Assembly (NCBI GenBank): GCA_002366755.1
Contig: DFBV01000081.1
Coordinates: 1 to 5,744, forward strand
Direction: 5' to 3'
Source: Anaerolineales bacterium UBA3071
Lineage (GTDB): Bacteria; Chloroflexota; Anaerolineae; UBA3071
DNA: 5,744 nucleotides
The stretch's first letter is position 1, and each line of letters opens with the position of its first letter. Positions 1 to 3,594 of the stretch are shown here, in pieces. The notes under the pieces were generated by a model. That model made no database searches. It was not told the origin of the DNA and saw nothing but the letters and a program-made list of their open reading frames with translations. A program made the translations under genes and the position numbers.

Positions 1-633
1 GATGAAGCCTCCCCAGGGCAGGCTCGCTTGCATCCACGGCCATCCGCGAGGGAACAGAGTGGTGTGCCATACAATGCGCCCCTCCCCACCGGCGACCGAC
101 CGCAGCAGCCGCTTCAACTCCCCTACGCCGTAGAAATGGGCCGCGTCGTAGACGGTTTGGTGGAAGAGCCCCGCCAGCCGGCGCTGCAGACCGAGCACGC
201 TCCATCGGTTGAGTACGCCCAGGAGCACTCCGCGACGGGTCACCCGCAGCGCCTCCACCAACGCCTCAACGGGCTGTTCCAGGAACTCCAGTGTGGTGAT
301 GAACGCCGTCAGGTCGAACGCTCCGTCGGCGAAGGGGAGCCGTCGAGCGTCGCCCCGCACCAAGGGAATGCCGTCCAACGCTTGCGCCTCCGCCAGCATA
401 GCCGCTGAGAACTCCAATCCTACCGCCACCAGTTCCTGGTCGCTCAGCCAGCGGGCAAAGTGGGCCGTGCCACATCCGATCTCCAGAACGTTGTCCGGGC
501 GAGAAAAGCCCTGCAGCAACCGGCCTAAGACGGCCTTCTCCAACTCGTCGGCCCGTCGTCCCTCCGGCGTCTCGTACCAGGCTTCGTAGTGGGTGGCAAC
601 GCGCTCATCGAAGGCCCTATCCCCAGATGTCAC
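1..633 (-). CDS. Class I SAM-dependent methyltransferase (Methyltransf_11/UbiE-like), C-terminus cut off by the window edge
   Basis: The visible 211 residues form a Rossmann-type methyltransferase with no stop before position 1. Motif I is V-L-E-I-G-C-G-T-A at about residues 49-57, the SAM-binding glycine loop. The acidic residue ending strand 2 is probably E74 in 'VGLEFS', where family members usually have D. 'GDARRLPFADGAFDLT' at about 94-109 carries the adenine-contacting Asp and the motif IV region. The start is GTG at 633, chosen because GAGGAG lies 7 bases upstream and because it follows the stop of the preceding gene by one base, which suggests translational coupling. An ATG-only search misses this gene. 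It is the last visible gene of the cooC operon. The substrate cannot be told from sequence: small molecule, quinone-like and tetrapyrrole-like acceptors all remain possible. The fold assignment is firm; the biological role is unknown. Confidence 0.88.
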   Translation of the reverse strand, partial: MTSGDRAFDERVATHYEAWYETPEGRRADELEKAVLGRLLQGFSRPDNVLEIGCGTAHFARWLSDQELVAVGLEFSAAMLAEAQALDGIPLVRGDARRLPFADGAFDLTAFITTLEFLEQPVEALVEALRVTRRGVLLGVLNRWSVLGLQRRLAGLFHQTVYDAAHFYGVGELKRLLRSVAGGEGRIVWHTTLFPRGWPWMQASLPWGGFI

Positions 634-634
634 T

Positions 635-892
635 TCACGGCTCCTCGGGCGATGGGCAGGCATTGGAGAGTGTGACCATCATCACCGTGTCACCACTCTT
701 CGCAGCCCGATGGAACGCCTCCTGCAGGGTGGCGAAGACCGCCTGTTCCTCCCCCCACACCAGGGTGCTCATCTCGCCGATGCGGGTGTTTAGGCCACAC
801 TCACGGAAAACGCGCACCGCCTCGCGGATGGCCGGCCCTATCGAGACTTGCCGCAGCGGATAGAGGCTGACCTGTGCCGTTATCGTGTCCAT
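635..892 (-). CDS. YkoF-type thiamine/hydroxymethylpyrimidine-binding protein, single domain
   Basis: An 85-residue protein that matches in outline the YKOF/MTH1187 ferredoxin-like fold family. It opens with strand 1 'TAQVSLYPL' (residues 5-13), followed by a helix around 'GPAIREAVRVFRECGL'. A strand with 'GEMSTLVWG' (39-47), a second helix and the closing strand 'VMMVTLSNACP' (70-80) complete the fold. In characterised relatives these proteins bind thiamine or its pyrimidine precursor HMP in the cytoplasm, and B. subtilis YkoF belongs to an HMP/thiamine uptake operon. Here there is one domain copy rather than the two in YkoF, so a multimer is likely. No transporter or thi gene is visible, so involvement in thiamine supply is inference from family only. 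The ATG at 892 follows a GGGG-rich ribosome binding region, 11 bases after the Nudix stop. Its TGA stop lies one base before the methyltransferase start. Confidence 0.82.
   Translation of the reverse strand: MDTITAQVSLYPLRQVSIGPAIREAVRVFRECGLNTRIGEMSTLVWGEEQAVFATLQEAFHRAAKSGDTVMMVTLSNACPSPEEP
641..646 (-). promoter_or_regulatory. Ribosome binding site fixing the GTG start of the methyltransferase
   Basis: On the minus strand GAGGAG sits 7 bases before the GTG at 633. It lies inside the last codons of the YkoF-like gene, so ribosomes finishing that gene are placed to restart. This is the main reason for choosing GTG633 over an internal start. Confidence 0.6.
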
Positions 893-903
893 CCCCGACC
901 CCC

Positions 904-1383
904 TTAGCGAAAGAACGCCTGGCCCCGAAACACGAAGGCATCGCGCGCCTTGGCGACACAGCAGGGGCGCATGGGCGGCAATTCATCTTCGGGGCCGAAG
1001 TAGCGCGCCCCTATAATCTCCTTCATGTCCGGCCGGAGTTCGCCTCCCATGACCCGACACTCGAAGAAGACCATCACCGCCTGTACCTGATCGCCGTTGG
1101 GGCAGGCAAAGGTGTACTCAGGGCTGGAGTAGACGCCGATCAGCGCCACCGGCTCGACTTCCAACCCAACTTCCTCGCGCACCTCGCGCACCACCGTCTC
1201 GGTAGCCCGCTCGCCCAGTTCCATCCCTCCACCGGGGAAGCCCCACAGGTTATCCGCGTCGCTGCGCCGCAGAAGCAGGATGCGCCCTTCCTCGTCCCGA
1301 ATGCAGGCCGCCGCAGCGGGGACCAGCAACAGGTCGTGTCCCACGCACTCTCGCAGGCGGCCAAGATAGCCAGTCGCTCCCAT
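904..1383 (-). CDS. Nudix hydrolase (MutT/ADP-ribose pyrophosphatase-like)
   Basis: A 159-residue Nudix protein. The box G-x5-E-x7-R-E-U-x-E-E-x-G-U is complete: G52, E58, R66, E67, E70, E71, G73, L74, with all Mg-binding glutamates present. Before it, 'RILLLRRSDADNLWGFPGG' is the usual strand and WGFPGG lead-in. After it, 'GVYSSPEYTFACPNGDQVQAV' resembles the subgroup whose members read 'YPNGDQV' there. These enzymes hydrolyse a nucleoside diphosphate linked to another moiety (X); the substrate here cannot be named. The frame is open further upstream to an ATG at 1446, but the ATG at 1383 is preferred. It has AAGGGGG six bases upstream, gives the usual N-terminus 'MGATGYLGRLRECVGH', and avoids a 62-base overlap with the DUF1638 gene, whose TGA ends one base before it. 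A role in clearing modified nucleotides is inference. Confidence 0.93.
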   Translation of the reverse strand: MGATGYLGRLRECVGHDLLLVPAAAACIRDEEGRILLLRRSDADNLWGFPGGGMELGERATETVVREVREEVGLEVEPVALIGVYSSPEYTFACPNGDQVQAVMVFFECRVMGGELRPDMKEIIGARYFGPEDELPPMRPCCVAKARDAFVFRGQAFFR

Positions 1384-1384
1384 C

Positions 1385-2062
1385 TCAAACCCCCTTCGCA
1401 GCAACTGGGGATAGGCTATCCACCAGCAATCCCTTGAAACGGTCAAGCGTGATGGGGTGAAACTCCACCTCCAGACCGGTCCAGTCGAACAGCTCCAGAA
1501 TCTCCTCGGCGTGTTGAATCATATACTCCTCGGCAAGATCGAGCCCGTCCAGGACGATGATCTTGTCGTAGAATCCTGGAAAGTTGGCGTTGGCGTCAGC
1601 ATCATCCCATCCAAAATACTTCTGATAGATCACCTTCCAGCTCTTGAGCCAGCCTGGCGTGAACCAGAGGGTCTTGTCCTGCCTTCCTCCACTGATGCGC
1701 TGGCGGTCCTCAAAGCCCGCCAGCATATCGTAGCCGTACTCCCCTTGTATCCTGACGATTGCCTGGCCTGCTGCCTGCAAGATCGAGTCCACCCGTTTGA
1801 GCGGCTCATCAACGCTAACATAGCACTTCTTCCCATACACGACGATGATCCTGTGGTCGGGACACGATTCCCGGGCCTGCGCCAGTCTCTTGAGAAGGTG
1901 CTCCTCCAGCTTATCCGGCAAGGCGTGCAGACCCGGCGGCGTAAAAAGGATGCGGCGTGGATTCAGAAAACCGGTCTCGATCAGACGGGTCATCTCTGGG
2001 CGCAACATCCCGCAGGATATGATGCAGTGGTTCTCAAACGTGGAATGGGTCATTTCAGCCAT
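1385..2062 (-). CDS. DUF1638-family protein of unknown function
   Basis: A 225-residue soluble protein without signal peptide or membrane segment. It resembles the DUF1638 family in several landmarks: an N-terminal strand ending in 'SCGMLRPEM' (16-24), 'PPGLHALPDKLEEHL' (42-56), 'IIVVYGKKCYV' (72-82) in the place of the family's Y-G-x-C strand, a following Asp at D92, and 'FTPGWLKSW' (134-142). Cysteines C13, C17 and C80 and histidine H46 could be ligands, but no metal site is proven. The region 'YQKYFGWDDADANANF' is strikingly rich in Asp, Asn and aromatics. The family's biochemical function is not known to me. Members often occur in anaerobes near corrinoid-dependent methyltransferase genes, which fits its place right after cooC and cooT. 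The ATG at 2062 has a GAAGGGAG-type site upstream; M4 is a less likely start. Confidence 0.8.
   Translation of the reverse strand: MAEMTHSTFENHCIISCGMLRPEMTRLIETGFLNPRRILFTPPGLHALPDKLEEHLLKRLAQARESCPDHRIIVVYGKKCYVSVDEPLKRVDSILQAAGQAIVRIQGEYGYDMLAGFEDRQRISGGRQDKTLWFTPGWLKSWKVIYQKYFGWDDADANANFPGFYDKIIVLDGLDLAEEYMIQHAEEILELFDWTGLEVEFHPITLDRFKGLLVDSLSPVAAKGV
1390..1396 (-). promoter_or_regulatory. Ribosome binding site deciding the Nudix start
   Basis: Minus-strand AAGGGGG lies 6 bases before ATG1383 and inside the last codons of the DUF1638 gene. The arrangement TGA-G-ATG suggests termination-reinitiation coupling. It argues against the in-frame ATG at 1446. Confidence 0.55.
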
Positions 2063-2085
2063 CGCTCTCTCCCTTCAACACAACC

Positions 2086-2307
2086 TTAGTCGCTGGATAC
2101 CATTTGGGGCGGATCAGTAGTCATCCTTTCCAGAACGATCAAACTATTGACTAGATCAATGCTCTTGATCTTGGCCTGAAATAACTTGCTTTCCCCCAAA
2201 AAGGCGATCAACTGAAGCCCGCCGCTTTCAGGCTTGATCCAGGCCACGTCCTCCATCACTTTTTCCTGTTGGCCGTCATCTTCAATATAGACCGTAGCTA
2301 AGCACAT
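2086..2307 (-). CDS. cooT: CooT-family small nickel-binding protein
   Basis: A 73-residue protein beginning M-C-L-A-x-V-Y, the family hallmark. It continues with 'EKVMEDVAWIKPE' (about 15-27), a glycine turn, 'LIAFLGESKLFQAKIKSID' (33-51) and 'NSLIVLE' (54-60). This is the small beta-barrel pattern of CooT proteins, once called predicted RNA-binding. In characterised CooT, Cys2 at the dimer interface binds Ni(II) and the protein assists nickel loading of carbon monoxide dehydrogenase. Here Cys2 is the only cysteine, matching that model. The C-terminal tail 'RMTTDPPQMVSSD' lies beyond the core. The gene starts 9 bases after the cooC stop, with an AGGGGGAG ribosome binding site that overlaps the intergenic bases and the cooC TAG. 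The family call is confident; which enzyme it serves is not shown in this window. Confidence 0.88.
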   Translation of the reverse strand: MCLATVYIEDDGQQEKVMEDVAWIKPESGGLQLIAFLGESKLFQAKIKSIDLVNSLIVLERMTTDPPQMVSSD

Positions 2308-2316
2308 AATCTCCCC

Positions 2317-3087
2317 CTACAGCAACTGATCCAGTATTCTCCCGATGTCCGTCTCCACCCTATCGCGACGAACTGGACGCCCCTCCAGGCCAGACTGGAA
2401 GATCTCCGGCTCATAGCCGATGGATCCAATGATAGAGATGCCTCTCTCCTCCAGTTCTTCCCTTAATCTCGAAGCGATCTCCTTGGACCTGATTTTGTTG
2501 AGGATGGTCCACACACGTTCCACCCCAACCTCGGCAGCGAGGGAGTTTATCTTTTCAGCGAGTTCCAGCGAATCGAAAGAGGGTTCGGTCACGATAAGTA
2601 CGCTGTCTATACTCGCCTCAACGCCTCTGCCAAAATGTTCTATGCCGGCCTCCATGTCAACAATGGCCACCTCATCCTCCTGCAGGCGGAGCCTCTTCAG
2701 AAACTCACGGCTCAGCACCCCCATGGGACAGGCACAGCCCTCAAGAGACTGGAGGATCTTACCTATGCAAACCAATCCGATGCTATCCCTCTCCACGATA
2801 TAGTCGCCAGGGAGATCCGCGACGCGGATCTCCTCCCGTGTCAGGAGGATCTCCCGGGGCTCCGATTCCCCGGAGAACGTCGGAAACACCTTTTTCTTCC
2901 CTCCAACAAGCTCCAGCAAAGGTTCGGGCCTCTTATCAAAGCCGAGCATTCGATAGAGCCCCGGGTTTGACTCATCGGAGTCGACGACTAACACCCGGTG
3001 CCCTCTGGCTCGTACGCCATGTGCCAGGAGGGCGACAACGGTGCTTTTCCCGCTGCCACCCTTTCCACAGATCGCCATCTTCTTCAT
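2317..3087 (-). CDS. cooC: CooC-type nickel-insertion ATPase (SIMIBI P-loop, CODH/ACS maturation family)
   Basis: A 256-residue cytoplasmic ATPase of the MinD/CooC group. It has a deviant Walker A, G-K-G-G-S-G-K-S-T (residues 8-16, signature lysine K9). 'VVDSDESNPGL' (34-44) includes the switch I Asp region, and 'IVDMEAGIEHFGRG' (142-155) is the switch II/Walker B segment in the form typical of CooC. 'EGCACPMG' (116-123) supplies the CxC pair C118/C120 that binds nickel at the dimer interface in characterised CooC proteins. 'LNKI' (196-199) is the base-recognition strand. The length is normal for the family. The chosen ATG at 3087 has AAAGGA seven bases upstream; M4 is an alternative. Adjacency to cooT supports a nickel-loading role for a CODH, ACS or related metalloenzyme. 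The target gene is not in the window, and a specialised role for another metal or corrinoid enzyme is possible. Confidence 0.92.
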   Translation of the reverse strand: MKKMAICGKGGSGKSTVVALLAHGVRARGHRVLVVDSDESNPGLYRMLGFDKRPEPLLELVGGKKKVFPTFSGESEPREILLTREEIRVADLPGDYIVERDSIGLVCIGKILQSLEGCACPMGVLSREFLKRLRLQEDEVAIVDMEAGIEHFGRGVEASIDSVLIVTEPSFDSLELAEKINSLAAEVGVERVWTILNKIRSKEIASRLREELEERGISIIGSIGYEPEIFQSGLEGRPVRRDRVETDIGRILDQLL

Positions 3088-3113
3088 CCTGGTTTCCTTT
3101 CCACCTATCGGTA

Positions 3114-3234
3114 CGGGCGTAACCCGCCGCGCGACTGCGCGTAAATCATTTTCGCTAGAAACCTAGTCACAAAGCGCGTTGTGCCGCCGCTGACCACGCG
3201 CGAAGCGCGGTCGGGTTGACGCCCTTTTCAGGCG
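3114..3234. other. Cluster of short GC-rich palindromes in the 204-base intergenic gap
   Basis: The gap between the secreted-protein operon and cooC holds no supportable gene. Small inverted repeats follow one another: 3114-3126 (CGGG/CCCG), 3128-3141 (CGCGC/GCGCG), 3155-3166 (CTAG/CTAG), 3168-3183 (CACAA/TTGTG), 3192-3212 (GACC plus GCGC stems with a two-base bulge and a GAA loop) and 3220-3234 (CGCC/GGCG). Each is only 4-8 bp, and such stems are easy to find in GC-rich DNA. The near head-to-tail order could reflect a REP-like or MITE remnant, or a structured leader. No known riboswitch core was recognised. Confidence 0.35.
3145..3172 (-). promoter_or_regulatory. Weak candidate promoter for the cooC operon
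   Basis: On the minus strand TTGTGA (4 of 6 matches to the -35 consensus, 3167-3172) is followed after 16 bases by AATGAT (4 of 6 to the -10, 3145-3150), about 58 bases before the cooC start. The spacer contains the palindrome CTAGAAACCTAG (3155-3166), a possible protein site. This is the only AT-rich patch in the gap, but the matches are modest and chance is a real alternative. Confidence 0.25.
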
Positions 3235-3251
3235 CAGTTCGCTACTGGCGA

Positions 3252-3283
3252 GCACCAGGGCAGACCGAGGCCTACCCCGGTGC
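3252..3283 (-). terminator. Strong hairpin just after the secreted-protein operon, likely transcript 3' end (no U-tract)
   Basis: Starting 8 bases past the TAA at 3292, minus-strand RNA can form a 14-bp uninterrupted stem with a CUCG tetraloop (arms 3283-3270 and 3265-3252). Three pairs are G-U wobbles, so the plus-strand copy would have three A-C mismatches. The stem is therefore complete only in the transcribed direction, which supports an RNA role. No run of T follows, so it is not a textbook intrinsic terminator. It could instead be a U-less terminator, a processing site or a stabilising 3' stem. Confidence 0.55.
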
Positions 3284-3291
3284 CCAGTTGA

Positions 3292-3594
3292 TTATCCAGA
3301 GCTCCGCAGCATCAGCGGCAGGTAGATTTTGTGCTCTACCGCTCCGCCGCCCCACAATCCGCCGCCGAGGGTGTAGTCACCTCCGGTCAGCACCCCGGCG
3401 TCGGGCTGGCCGATGGTGCCGCCCAGGGAGTAGTCCCCGCCGGTGCTGAAGGTGTAGCCACCGGCATCCACCGTGTTCCAGGTCAGGTCGTAGCCACCGC
3501 CGGATTGAGCTACCGCAGGAGCGATACCCCACAGGGCTACGGAGGCCAGCAGGAGGAGGGCGGCCAGGGTCACGAAAACCGCTGAACCTCTCAT
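3292..3594 (-). CDS. Small secreted glycine-rich protein with GGDYxLGG repeats and YLPLxLR tail
   Basis: A 100-residue exported protein of unknown function. Residues 1-29 form a clear signal peptide: R2, a hydrophobic core 'LAALLLLASVALWGI', and a likely signal peptidase I cut after A27-V-A29. The mature part of about 71 residues contains 'WNTVDAGGYTF' and two copies of G-G-D-Y-[ST]-L-G-G (52-59 and 71-78) separated by 'TIGQPDAGVLT', then 'LWGGG'. It ends in 'HKIYLPLMLRSSG'. From memory, this 'GTIGQPDAG...GG' module and the terminal YLPLxLR motif recur at the ends of exported Chloroflexota proteins; the motif might be a sorting or anchoring tail. Here the module stands almost alone as a mini-protein. 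The start codon overlaps the stop of the preceding adhesin gene (ATGA), with AGGGAGGGG upstream, so the two are translationally coupled and may act together at the cell surface. Confidence 0.8.
   Translation of the reverse strand: MRGSAVFVTLAALLLLASVALWGIAPAVAQSGGGYDLTWNTVDAGGYTFSTGGDYSLGGTIGQPDAGVLTGGDYTLGGGLWGGGAVEHKIYLPLMLRSSG

Noticed and set aside
266..475. Small minus-strand open frame inside the methyltransferase region, plus two 126-codon plus-strand frames (28-408, 209-589)
   Set aside because: All lie over the methyltransferase, whose continuous frame carries recognisable SAM-binding motifs from a GTG start. The others show no family features.
874..1437. A 187-codon plus-strand frame opposite the Nudix gene
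   Set aside because: The minus strand has a complete Nudix box. The plus frame is compositionally odd and lacks motifs.
1384..1446. A longer Nudix start at ATG1446 (180 residues)
   Set aside because: It would overlap the DUF1638 gene by 62 bases. ATG1383 has a ribosome binding site and gives the usual family N-terminus.
2317..3087. Plasmid or chromosome partition ATPase (ParA/MinD)
   Set aside because: The deviant Walker A is shared, but the CxC motif, the 'DMEAGIEHFGRG' segment and the adjacent cooT point to CooC. No ParB or MinC/E gene and no parS-like sites were seen.
3088..3251. A cobalamin or nickel/cobalt riboswitch ahead of cooC
   Set aside because: No B12-box-like GCCACTG and no conserved G-rich four-stem junction of the NiCo type could be found. 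The hairpins are short and do not fit either architecture.
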